Shown here piece by piece: positions 25,928 through 33,169 of a stretch of DNA of 35,350 nucleotides. The notes under the pieces are model-generated. The model was not told the DNA's origin and did not search any database. It saw only the letters and a list, made by a program, of their open reading frames with translations. The stretch spans positions 1 to 35,350 of the forward strand of contig CALVWH010000003.1 in assembly GCA_944364705.1 (NCBI GenBank), written 5' to 3'. The DNA is from an uncultured Bacilli bacterium (GTDB lineage Bacteria; Bacillota_I; Bacilli_A; RF39; UBA660). Numbering within the stretch: position 1 is the stretch's first letter; each line of letters begins with the position of its first letter. A program made the position numbers and the translations under genes.

Positions 25928-26704
25928 ATGAACCAAATCATTGGAAAAGAGATTCGTTTGACTGGAAAAACCTATTTTCAAAACGAAAATTTTCAAATAG
26001 AAAAAGGAACCTATCTTGTTGTTTTTGGAAGAAACTTGTCTGGAAAAACCTTATTTGCAAAGTTCCTCCTTGGAGAAATTCCTTTTGATGGATGGTTATA
26101 CGTAGAAAAAGGAATTTATACCAATGAAAATCGAAAACAATTAAAAAAGAAAATTGGATATTTTTCTTTTCAAACAGAAATTTTTTCTTCTAAAAAAACA
26201 TTATATGAAATTATAAAAGAAGTAGAGCCAGATTCAGAACAAAGAAAAAAAGCCATTCGTAACTTTAAATGGAAAGATAAACTAAACGATTCTTATGAAA
26301 CGTTATCTTATGATGATAAAAGACTAGTTACCTTTTATTTATCTATGATAGGAAAAAATATTTTAATCCTTGATGAACCATTTTTAGATTTTAGTGAATA
26401 CGGGAAAAAAATTATATCAACCGTATTAAAAAGAATCAACCGAAAAAAAATAACCATTCTTTTTATGACGAATCAAGTAGAAAATATTTTACTTGGTAAA
26501 GAATATATGGTTTTCGATCACGGAAAAGTCATTTCAAGAAAAAGAACGGAACGACTTTTAGAAGATGAAAAACTGTTAAAAGAAAAAAAATACGACCTTC
26601 CTTTTTTCCTTCAACTTTCCAAAAAATTAATGTATTATAACGCGATTGATCAAATCTATGATAATTCAAAGGAGCTTATTGATGAACTATGGAAATCCAA
26701 TTAA
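25928..26704 (+). CDS. EcfA1-position ABC ATPase, degenerate
   Basis: 258 residues from ATG 25928, 7 bases after AGGAGG (25915-25920); the in-frame ATG 25910 lies upstream of that site. Walker A is intact (GRNLSGKT, 34-41), as are a Q-loop-like glutamine (residue 82) and Walker B (ILILDEP, 145-151). The signature LSGGQ is LSYDD (126-130) and the switch histidine is missing (TNQ at 181-183). The position before truA is that of ecfA1 in Firmicutes, where EcfA1-EcfA2-EcfT form the vitamin-uptake energy module. It overlaps the next gene by 16 bases. It is either a highly diverged EcfA1 or an ABC protein with a new role. Confidence 0.75.
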   Translation: MNQIIGKEIRLTGKTYFQNENFQIEKGTYLVVFGRNLSGKTLFAKFLLGEIPFDGWLYVEKGIYTNENRKQLKKKIGYFSFQTEIFSSKKTLYEIIKEVEPDSEQRKKAIRNFKWKDKLNDSYETLSYDDKRLVTFYLSMIGKNILILDEPFLDFSEYGKKIISTVLKRINRKKITILFMTNQVENILLGKEYMVFDHGKVISRKRTERLLEDEKLLKEKKYDLPFFLQLSKKLMYYNAIDQIYDNSKELIDELWKSN

Positions 26705-27474
26705 ATTTAAAAAAAAATAACGATTTTCTTATTTTTCGTTCGAAAGAAATTCATGGAATTTTAGGAAATCAAGAGAGTCAAAAAGAACAAATGATTCAAG
26801 CATTTTTATGCCCATCTAAGGAACAAGCGGAAGTCTTTATCGATGGAAATAAAGTGGATAAAGCAAATATTTTTCTAGAAAGAAAAATTGGTATCTCTCA
26901 TAAAGATCCAAGACCCTTTTTCCTTTTTCCAACCGTTCGTGAAGAATTCTTATATACTCTGTTTACGTATTCTTATAAAGATAAAGAAAAAAGAATGAAA
27001 GATAGTTTAAAAATTGTTGGTTTAAACGAAGAGTATTTAACAAAGAAAATAAAAGAACTTACCTTTTTTGAAATAAAAAAAGTAGAAATGGCTAAACTAT
27101 TACTAACCAATCCAAAAATTTTGATTTTAGAAGAACCTTGTTTTTCTTTTGATCCTGAAGAGCAAAAAAACATGATCTTTCTTTTAAAAAAAATAAAAAG
27201 ACAATATCAAAAAATGATTTTAATTTTTTCCTGCGATACAAACTTTCTTTTACAAATCTCGGATGTTCTTACTTTATATCAAAATAAAGTATTGTTTTAT
27301 TCAAAAAAAGAAGAATTTATGAAACAAATTCCTCTCTTAAAAAAATATCATTTATCGATACCACCTACCATGAATTTTTCTTATCAAGTATTTATGGATA
27401 AAAAAGTAAAATTAGGATATCGTTTAGAAGTCAATGATTTAATTAAAGATATTTATCGGAATTTAACTATTTAA
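26689..27474 (+). CDS. EcfA2-position ABC ATPase, Walker A lost
   Basis: 261 residues. The fold is still visible from Walker B (ILILEEP, 144-150), the D-loop (SFDPEEQ) and the preceding helix. Walker A is GNQESQKE (26-33), lacking the GK(S/T) core, the signature is LTFFE (124-128), and the switch histidine is a cysteine/aspartate pair (SCD, 181-183). This protein should not bind or hydrolyse ATP in the usual way. It is translationally coupled to the previous gene and no ecfT follows; truA comes next. Confidence 0.7.
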   Translation: MEIQLNLKKNNDFLIFRSKEIHGILGNQESQKEQMIQAFLCPSKEQAEVFIDGNKVDKANIFLERKIGISHKDPRPFFLFPTVREEFLYTLFTYSYKDKEKRMKDSLKIVGLNEEYLTKKIKELTFFEIKKVEMAKLLLTNPKILILEEPCFSFDPEEQKNMIFLLKKIKRQYQKMILIFSCDTNFLLQISDVLTLYQNKVLFYSKKEEFMKQIPLLKKYHLSIPPTMNFSYQVFMDKKVKLGYRLEVNDLIKDIYRNLTI

Positions 27475-27486
27475 TGGAAAATATGA

Positions 27487-27492
27487 TATAAT
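27487..27492 (+). promoter_or_regulatory. -10 of truA
   Basis: Perfect TATAAT, with only a weak -35-like TTAACT 18 bases upstream (27463-27468), inside the end of the ABC gene. Confidence 0.5.
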
Positions 27493-27513
27493 AAAAGTAT
27501 TAGGAGCGATAAT

Positions 27514-28257
27514 ATGAGGTATTTAATAACATTTTCTTATGATGGATCCAAATATAAAGGATACCAAAAACAACCCCGTGTAAAAACAATTCAAGGAGAA
27601 ATCGAAAAAGTTTTAAAAGCGATCAATCATGAAGAAAAAGTAGATTTGTTTTCTTCCGGAAGAACCGATGCCGGAGTTCATGCCTATGCACAAAAAGCAC
27701 ATTTTGATTTACAAGATGAAATTGATCTTGAAAAACTAAGATTCTCTATGAATCAAATGCTTCCTGCAGACATCTATATTAAAACAATCGAAAAAGTTCG
27801 CGAAGATTTTCATGCAAGATTTAATGTAGCAGCAAAAGAATATGTTTATAAAATAAATATGGGAGAATATGACCCAATTTCCAAAGATTATATTTTACAA
27901 TATAATAAAAAATTAGATCTTGTAGAAATGGAAAGAGCACTTAAATATTTAGAAGGAACTCATAATTTTCGTTCTTTTACCAAAGCAAATGAAGAAAAAG
28001 AGGATTTTGTTCGTACCATTATTCAAGCCGATTTACAAAGAGATTATAAAGATGTCAATCTTATTGTTCTATCTTTTTTAGGGACTGGTTTTTTACGTTA
28101 TATGGTAAGAAATTTGGTTGGGACCTTAATCGAAATTGGCGAAGGAAAAAGAAAAAGCGAAGAAATTATTGAAATTTTACAAAAAGAAGATCGAAGAGTT
28201 GCAGGAAAAACAGCACCAGCATGTGGTCTTTATTTAAAAGATGTCGTATATAGGTAG
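27514..28257 (+). CDS. truA: tRNA pseudouridine(38-40) synthase TruA
   Basis: 247 residues with the TruA start MRYLITFSYDGSKYKGYQKQ and the catalytic aspartate D52 in SSGRTDAGVHA. The HNFRSFTKAN and FLGTGFLRYMVRNLVGTLIEIG segments complete the family pattern. It modifies uridines in the tRNA anticodon arm. Its location after ABC genes and the ribosomal operon is the normal Firmicutes order. Confidence 0.96.
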   Translation: MRYLITFSYDGSKYKGYQKQPRVKTIQGEIEKVLKAINHEEKVDLFSSGRTDAGVHAYAQKAHFDLQDEIDLEKLRFSMNQMLPADIYIKTIEKVREDFHARFNVAAKEYVYKINMGEYDPISKDYILQYNKKLDLVEMERALKYLEGTHNFRSFTKANEEKEDFVRTIIQADLQRDYKDVNLIVLSFLGTGFLRYMVRNLVGTLIEIGEGKRKSEEIIEILQKEDRRVAGKTAPACGLYLKDVVYR

Positions 28258-28265
28258 GTGAAAAA

Positions 28266-29486
28266 ATGCGAAAATTATTTGGAATATTAATCGTTTTATA
28301 CATATTATATTTTACCATTCAATTTTGCACCAATTTTTTTAGTACATCTCAAAAAAACACTTATGTAATTTCAACCAAATATGGAGATTATCAAATTAAA
28401 GAAAATTATTATCGAGGAATGAAAAATAATACCGATCATTATAATTTTGTCATTAACGATACCTTTTCTTTTAAAGTATATGAAGATTTTACAAGACGTG
28501 GTCGTATTATTGAAGATCTTAAAGTTTTCAAAGACGATACGTATGAATGTATTTATCCAATTTTTAAAGGAAAAGATCAAGTAATGGATATGATTTGTAA
28601 AAGTAAGGATCAAACTAGATTTTATCATACGATGCAAGGTCAAAATAGTGCATTAGATACGTTTGTTTATGATCTTCCAAATTATAGTGTGGATGCTTAT
28701 AAAGATCAAAAAGATAAAGCTTACACAAGAGGGCTTGCTACTTTTTATCCGAATAATTTAACTGAAAAATTGCATTTAGCAATTAATAGTTATAAAGGAA
28801 TTTATAACATTCGATTAAATAATGACAAAGAAGTTTCTTTGTTTACAAAAGATATTTACGAACCAAAAATTGCAGCGATCGCGGGAGAATATTACGTTAC
28901 GGCAAATTATGACGAAGATTATCATTTTACTTCTTTCCTTCGAGTAGATTTAGTGGATAGTAAACAGCAGACAATCGATTATAATGGTGAAATTTCTTAT
29001 GCATCTACCGTACAAGGAGTTGCCGATAATAAAATTTATCTTTATGATCCAGAAAATCAGAAACAATTAGAAATTGATCCAGAAAAAAGAACGGTAAAAC
29101 AAATTGCTAGTGGAAATAAAGTTCGTATTTTTAATGGAATCGAATGGGAAGAAAAAGAAATTATGGATGGGAACTATTCTTTTCCAAAAAGTTCAGAGAC
29201 TTATGCTTATATAAGTCCAGGAAAATATTCTGGACAAAACTATCGGTTCGTAAGTACTTCGAATGGTTATGATGTCTATCGTTCCAGCATTTTAAATCCA
29301 GAAATAGAAACGTATTTATTTACAACACCAGCTTTTCGTAATCCAGTAGAACATAAAGGAACGTTATATTTTCTTTCTGGAACTGAGGTTAAAGCCTATA
29401 ATGATGCTTCTGGACTTCGCACATTAGCTTCTATGAATGAATTTACATTTAATAATTCTTTAAATTTTTATGTTTACAGTAAATAA
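28266..29486 (+). CDS. Membrane-anchored protein of unknown function
   Basis: 406 residues. An N-terminal hydrophobic segment (about 4-27) would place the rest outside the cell. The remainder is rich in Tyr, Asn and Asp with repeating short strands (such as NKIYLYDPENQKQLEIDPEK), consistent with a beta-rich, perhaps propeller-like domain. I recognise no catalytic motif and no named family. Its GGTAGGTG ribosome site overlaps the truA stop, so it is probably cotranscribed with truA. A two-way terminator follows. Confidence 0.8.
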   Translation: MRKLFGILIVLYILYFTIQFCTNFFSTSQKNTYVISTKYGDYQIKENYYRGMKNNTDHYNFVINDTFSFKVYEDFTRRGRIIEDLKVFKDDTYECIYPIFKGKDQVMDMICKSKDQTRFYHTMQGQNSALDTFVYDLPNYSVDAYKDQKDKAYTRGLATFYPNNLTEKLHLAINSYKGIYNIRLNNDKEVSLFTKDIYEPKIAAIAGEYYVTANYDEDYHFTSFLRVDLVDSKQQTIDYNGEISYASTVQGVADNKIYLYDPENQKQLEIDPEKRTVKQIASGNKVRIFNGIEWEEKEIMDGNYSFPKSSETYAYISPGKYSGQNYRFVSTSNGYDVYRSSILNPEIETYLFTTPAFRNPVEHKGTLYFLSGTEVKAYNDASGLRTLASMNEFTFNNSLNFYVYSK

Positions 29487-29520
29487 AAAATGTATCATTT
29501 TAATTTTGATACATTTTTTT
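29485..29520. terminator. Bidirectional terminator
   Basis: TGTATCA (29491-29497) and TGATACA (29507-29513) pair perfectly, flanked by an A tract on the left and a T tract on the right, so it can stop transcripts from both sides. The stop codon of the minus-strand gene lies inside the left arm. Confidence 0.85.
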
Positions 29521-30172
29521 TAATGATGAAAATGATTTGATTCATATACGTTGGGAATGCTTTAAAAATTCTTCTAAAAAAGAAAGATTTTTGCAAAATA
29601 ATAGATTTTACTTTTTTACTAATTTCTTCGGTATTGTCTTTTGTAATGGTATCCATGGTATGTTTTAATCTAAAGATTACATTAAAAGAAAAAATAAAAT
29701 CAAATAGAAAAATAAGAAAAGTAATCAAAGCAATTCCAATTAAAATTTGTGGAGGAATTCCGATTAAGAAATGGTGTAAAGTTGGATAAATGTATTTTAA
29801 TAAAACAATGGCTAGAACACCAAAAATTATACTATTTCGTAAACAAATTCTTCCATTAAGATTAAAAAATCGATCGGAATAATCCCACCATCTTGCTCGG
29901 AATAACTTTTCCATAAGAAAACTGACAAAATATTCAAAAACGGAACAAATCAAAATCGCCATTAAAAATAAAAAAAACAAATTATTTGAAAAAGGCTTTA
30001 ATAAAAAGATCATGCATAAACTAGCAAGCCCATAAATTGGACAATATGGACCAATCAAAAATCCTCGATTGATCAGTTTGTTTGTCTCTACTAGAATATC
30101 GATAACTTCCATGACCCATCCCAAAAAGGATATGATTAAAAAAATTAAAAAACAATAGCTGATTGTATACAT
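29495..30172 (-). CDS. CmpB-type membrane protein (PF06541-like)
   Basis: 225 residues with about five hydrophobic membrane segments. The sequence FLGWVMEV, NRGFLIGPYCPIYG (about residues 35-48), EYFVSFLMEKLF and RWWDYSDRFFNLNGRICL is the full signature of the family labelled putative ABC-transporter type IV/CmpB. The actual function is not established. A tail of basic residues follows the last membrane segment. It is transcribed away from the patatin gene. Confidence 0.85.
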   Translation of the reverse strand: MYTISYCFLIFLIISFLGWVMEVIDILVETNKLINRGFLIGPYCPIYGLASLCMIFLLKPFSNNLFFLFLMAILICSVFEYFVSFLMEKLFRARWWDYSDRFFNLNGRICLRNSIIFGVLAIVLLKYIYPTLHHFLIGIPPQILIGIALITFLIFLFDFIFSFNVIFRLKHTMDTITKDNTEEISKKVKSIILQKSFFFRRIFKAFPTYMNQIIFIIKKNVSKLK

Positions 30173-30203
30173 CGAACTCCCTCACATCTACTATACCCAT
30201 TTT

Positions 30204-30227
30204 ACCTTTCTTTTCTTATTTTGTCTA
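30204..30227 (-). promoter_or_regulatory. Promoter of the CmpB-type gene
   Basis: Read on the minus strand, TAGACA, a 17-base spacer and TAAAAT. A GAGGGAG ribosome site precedes the ATG. The -35 lies in the left arm of the dyad at 30223-30242. Confidence 0.5.
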
Positions 30228-30242
30228 TATTTTTTTATAGAC
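30223..30242. repeat. Dyad between divergent promoters
   Basis: GTCTATA (30223-30229) and TATAGAC (30236-30242) form a perfect 7+7 inverted repeat with a 6-base T loop. The left arm covers the minus-strand -35 and the right arm abuts the plus-strand extended -10. This is a plausible shared operator. Confidence 0.5.
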
Positions 30243-30245
30243 TTG

Positions 30246-30254
30246 TGCTATAAT
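30246..30254 (+). promoter_or_regulatory. Extended -10 promoter of the patatin gene
   Basis: TGCTATAAT, perfect extended -10. It ends only 6 bases before the ATG at 30261, so transcription should begin at or beside the start codon. Confidence 0.7.
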
Positions 30255-30260
30255 ATCGGT

Positions 30261-31454
30261 ATGAAAAGAGCAATTGTTTTATCCGGTGGAGGCGGAAAGG
30301 GAGCTTATCAGATTGGCGTATGGAAAGCTCTAAGAAAATTACATATAAAATATCATATTGTAACTGGAACATCGGTTGGAGCTTTAAATGGCGCTTTTAT
30401 GGTTCAAAAGAATTATTATCGTGCCCTTTATACATGGAATACGATTGATTTTTATCAAATCTTTAACGATATTGAGAAAATCGATGATAAAAAAGATGTT
30501 CTTGCGATGTATACCAAAGGTGTCCTTTCTTCTGGAATGGAGATTAAAAATTTAGAATCTTTAATACAAAAAAATATTGATGAGAAAAAGTTTCAAAAAT
30601 CTTCAATTGATTACGGATTAATTACCTATAATTTAACGAAAAAAAAGCCATTAGCGATTACAAAGAAAAAAATTAAGAAAGGAAAATTAAAAGATTATTT
30701 AGTGGCGAGTGCGACGTGTTATCCTTTTTTTAAGAAGAAAAGGATTGATGAACAAGATTTTATTGATGGTGGTATTTATGACAATTTGCCGATTAATTTA
30801 GCAATCTCAATGGGAGCAGAAGAAGTAATTGCAGTAGATTTAAAAGCTCCTGGTTTAAAACAAAAAGTAAAAAATAAAGAAGTAAAGGTTATTACGATTA
30901 AACCACAAAATCAATTAAGTTCTTTTTTATCTTTTAATAAAGAAGAATCAAAGAAAAATCTTGCTTTTGGGTATAACGATACCATGAAAAAATTTCAAAA
31001 ATTGGAAGGCAAAAAATATACGTTTTATAAAGGTACTTTGGATAAAAATGATCACCTTTATGGAGAGTTGTTTGTTCAAAATATAGAGTATATTATGAAA
31101 TTGGATGAGAAAAAGAAATTGAAAAATATAAAACTTGGCTTTTTGTTTTCCAAGGTTTGGGAAGATGAAACTTACCGAAAAAAAGCAATTTCAGATATTC
31201 TTGAGTATTTAGCTTCCATGTTTTCTTTACCGGAAGAAAAAATTTATAAATTGTCAACGTTTTATAAACAGTTATCGAAAAATTTGTTTTTAACAAAGAA
31301 AAAACAATCGGAACTTTGTTTGCAGTTTTATCAAAAATTTTTAATTTTTCGAGGAAAAAATTTAGATGTTCCACAAATCTTTCTCCATTCGAAAGATTTT
31401 GCTGCAGCTTTGTATTTATATACCGTAAATTATGGTGTTTTAAGCGATGATTAA
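30261..31454 (+). CDS. Patatin-like phospholipase
   Basis: 397 residues from ATG 30261. The oxyanion loop SGGGGKG (8-14), the nucleophile S38 in GTSVG (36-40) and the catalytic D169 in DGG (169-171) make a complete Ser-Asp dyad of the patatin/RssA family, which cleaves acyl esters of lipids. The last 180 residues are helical and family-free. An upstream in-frame TTG (30243) is rejected because it precedes the -10. There is no ribosome site before the ATG, which suggests a leaderless message. Confidence 0.9.
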   Translation: MKRAIVLSGGGGKGAYQIGVWKALRKLHIKYHIVTGTSVGALNGAFMVQKNYYRALYTWNTIDFYQIFNDIEKIDDKKDVLAMYTKGVLSSGMEIKNLESLIQKNIDEKKFQKSSIDYGLITYNLTKKKPLAITKKKIKKGKLKDYLVASATCYPFFKKKRIDEQDFIDGGIYDNLPINLAISMGAEEVIAVDLKAPGLKQKVKNKEVKVITIKPQNQLSSFLSFNKEESKKNLAFGYNDTMKKFQKLEGKKYTFYKGTLDKNDHLYGELFVQNIEYIMKLDEKKKLKNIKLGFLFSKVWEDETYRKKAISDILEYLASMFSLPEEKIYKLSTFYKQLSKNLFLTKKKQSELCLQFYQKFLIFRGKNLDVPQIFLHSKDFAAALYLYTVNYGVLSDD

Positions 31455-31467
31455 CTAGATTTTCTAA

Positions 31468-31496
31468 AGAGGCGTAGGTTATGCTTCTTTTTTTTT
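31468..31496 (+). terminator. Terminator of the patatin gene
   Basis: AGAGGCGTA (31468-31476) pairs with TATGCTTCT (31480-31488) with two wobbles, 3-base loop, T run. Confidence 0.75.
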
Positions 31497-31522
31497 CGCA
31501 TAAGATGAAATAGGTGATGTCG

Positions 31523-32422
31523 ATGAAAAATGCGATTATGTATTATTATGAATTAGAACCAGAAAAATTAGTGCAAACAAAACAAAATTATCGTTTTTTC
31601 ATTCAACACCAACTTTATTTTTTTGTTTGTTATAAAGAAACGGAAGAAAAATTGGATGCGATTCAAAGATTATTTGATAAAAATCAATCGTTACAACTTC
31701 CTTTTCATAAAATTATTTCGAATATTCATGGAAAAAAGCTAACAATGATCGATCAAAATGCTTATGTTTTACTTAAGGTTGTGACAAAGAAAAGAGAAAT
31801 TCATTTATATGATTTGTATGCTTTTTCTAATATACATTTGATTGGTATGGAAAAATCTTTGAATCATCAAAATTGGAATTTGTTATGGTCGAAAAAAATT
31901 GATTATTTGGAATATCAAATGAGTCATTTTGGATTAAAATATCCGTTAATTAAGCAAAGTTTTGCGTTTTTTGTAGGTCTTGCAGAAAATGCGATTAGTT
32001 ATGCCAATTATATTGATCATTCGGATGTTTCTGTTGCACATCAAAGAATTTATGATCATATGACGACATTTGAATTTTATAATCCTTTATCTGTGATCCT
32101 TGATTTAAAAGTAAGGGATGCTGCAGAATATTTTAAAGTGAAAATTTTTCATTCGTTTTTGTCTTTTCATGAAATTGAATATTTTCTTCATTATTGTATT
32201 TCAAAACAGGATTATTTGGCTTTTTATTGTCGGATGTTGTTTCCTACTCCTTATTTTGATCTTTTTGAAGATATTGTGATTGATCAAAAAGAGGAGAGAG
32301 AAATGCAAAAATTTTTAGAAAAAAAAGATACTTATTTAAAGTATCTAAAACAAATTTATTTTTTTATTGTAAAAGAAGTATATATTCCGAAAATTGATTG
32401 GATAATAAATATAGAAGACTAA
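31523..32422 (+). CDS. Protein with a possible kinase-like (CotS/YutH-type) fold
   Basis: 299 residues from ATG 31523, which is best spaced from AGGTGAT (31512-31518); ATG 31517 and GTG 31514 overlap that site. The central part WSKKIDYLEYQMSHFG, FFVGLAENAISYANYI and the VAHQRIYDH motif, then a VILDLKVRDAAEYFK stretch, recall the order of the aminoglycoside-phosphotransferase-like spore coat kinases. However the catalytic HGD is replaced by AHQR. I do not recognise a function and treat the fold as a weak suggestion. Its end overlaps the convergent NifU-type gene by 4 bases. Confidence 0.7.
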   Translation: MKNAIMYYYELEPEKLVQTKQNYRFFIQHQLYFFVCYKETEEKLDAIQRLFDKNQSLQLPFHKIISNIHGKKLTMIDQNAYVLLKVVTKKREIHLYDLYAFSNIHLIGMEKSLNHQNWNLLWSKKIDYLEYQMSHFGLKYPLIKQSFAFFVGLAENAISYANYIDHSDVSVAHQRIYDHMTTFEFYNPLSVILDLKVRDAAEYFKVKIFHSFLSFHEIEYFLHYCISKQDYLAFYCRMLFPTPYFDLFEDIVIDQKEEREMQKFLEKKDTYLKYLKQIYFFIVKEVYIPKIDWIINIED

Positions 32423-32664
32423 ATAGAATCCCATTCGTCTTGTGAAATATTTATAACTTTTTCTACTTCTGGTACTTCGGATTGAATGGCAGCTTCAATC
32501 CCATCTTTGATTGTTAAATCGAGCATTTCACAATTTGCACATGCACCAAGCATATGAATGTATACAACGTGATCTTCGTATTTGATAAATTCAATATTTC
32601 CACCTTCACTAATTAAAAATGGTTTTAATTCTTCAATTACTTCTTTAATTTTGCTTTCTTCCAT
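32419..32664 (-). CDS. NifU-type iron-sulfur scaffold protein
   Basis: 81 residues, just the NifU C-terminal (NFU) domain. The cluster-binding pair is C42 and C45 in GACANC, followed by the typical DLTIKDGIEAAI helix. It donates or holds Fe-S clusters in the cytosol. The gene is convergent with the preceding one and divergent from the S1 gene. Confidence 0.92.
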   Translation of the reverse strand: MEESKIKEVIEELKPFLISEGGNIEFIKYEDHVVYIHMLGACANCEMLDLTIKDGIEAAIQSEVPEVEKVINISQDEWDSI

Positions 32665-32680
32665 TTTATCACCATTTGTT

Positions 32681-32709
32681 ATTATAATGGATTTTAGGGG
32701 GAATGTAAA
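32681..32709 (-). promoter_or_regulatory. Promoter of the NifU-type gene
   Basis: On the minus strand, TTTACA, a 17-base spacer and TATAAT. The -10 is followed about 16 bases later by the ATG at 32664, with GGTGAT as ribosome site. Confidence 0.7.
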
Positions 32710-32735
32710 GAAAATTTTGTTGAATTTAAATCTTA

Positions 32736-32744
32736 TGATATAAT
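32736..32744 (+). promoter_or_regulatory. Extended -10 promoter of the S1-domain gene
   Basis: TGATATAAT, extended -10; the best -35 is the weak TTTGTT at 32716-32721. It is back to back with the NifU-type promoter. Confidence 0.65.
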
Positions 32745-32763
32745 AGCATTAGAGGTGTACCAA

Positions 32764-33141
32764 ATGTCAAAATATAAAATTGGAAAGATTGTGAGGGGAC
32801 ATGTAACTGGAATAACAGATTATGGTATTTTTGTATCTTTAGATGAATATTATAGTGGTTTAATTCATATTTCTGAAATTTCTCATTTGTATGTTAAGAA
32901 TGTTGCTGATTTTGTAAAAATAGGGGAAGATATTTATGTTGAAATTTTAGAGGTTAATGAAAAGGAAAATCAATTACGGTTAAGTATTAAAAATATTAAT
33001 TATAAAATTCCTCGTGATCGAAAAAAGAAAAAAATTGTGGAAACTCCGTTAGGGTTTCGAACTTTAGAATATCGATTACCTATCTGGATAAAAGAAACGC
33101 AAAAAAAATGTAACTATTCAGACTATGACACACAAAAATAA
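32764..33141 (+). CDS. S1-domain RNA-binding protein (YugI/general stress protein 13 type), 3' end altered by an IS
   Basis: 125 residues from ATG 32764, 6 bases after AGAGGTG (GTG 32755 is inside that site). The S1 fold runs from about residue 4 to 75, with GKIVRGHVTGITDYGIFVSL and GLIHISEIS, then VEILEVNEKENQLRLSIK. The tail GFRTLEYRLPIWIKETQKK matches the usual end of this family. The last 10 codons (CNYSDYDTQK) are read from the left end of the IS66 element. Such proteins bind RNA and ribosomes. Confidence 0.85.
   Translation: MSKYKIGKIVRGHVTGITDYGIFVSLDEYYSGLIHISEISHLYVKNVADFVKIGEDIYVEILEVNEKENQLRLSIKNINYKIPRDRKKKKIVETPLGFRTLEYRLPIWIKETQKKCNYSDYDTQK
33109..33126 (+). repeat. Left terminal inverted repeat of the IS66 element
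   Basis: TGTAACTATTCAGACTAT, perfect inverse of the right end at 34769-34786. IS66 ends usually begin with GTAA, so the outermost T may be target DNA. Confidence 0.9.
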
Positions 33142-33169
33142 AGAGTAATTATATAAAAAATTGCTCTTT
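33140..33169 (-). terminator. Terminator of the transposase gene
   Basis: AAAGAGTAATT and AATTGCTCTTT pair with one mismatch, and on the minus strand a T-rich stretch follows. The hairpin abuts the transposase stop. Confidence 0.6.

Noticed and set aside
30243..30260. TTG at 30243 as the patatin start.
   Set aside because: It lies upstream of the -10 promoter and has no ribosome site; the family starts at MKRA.
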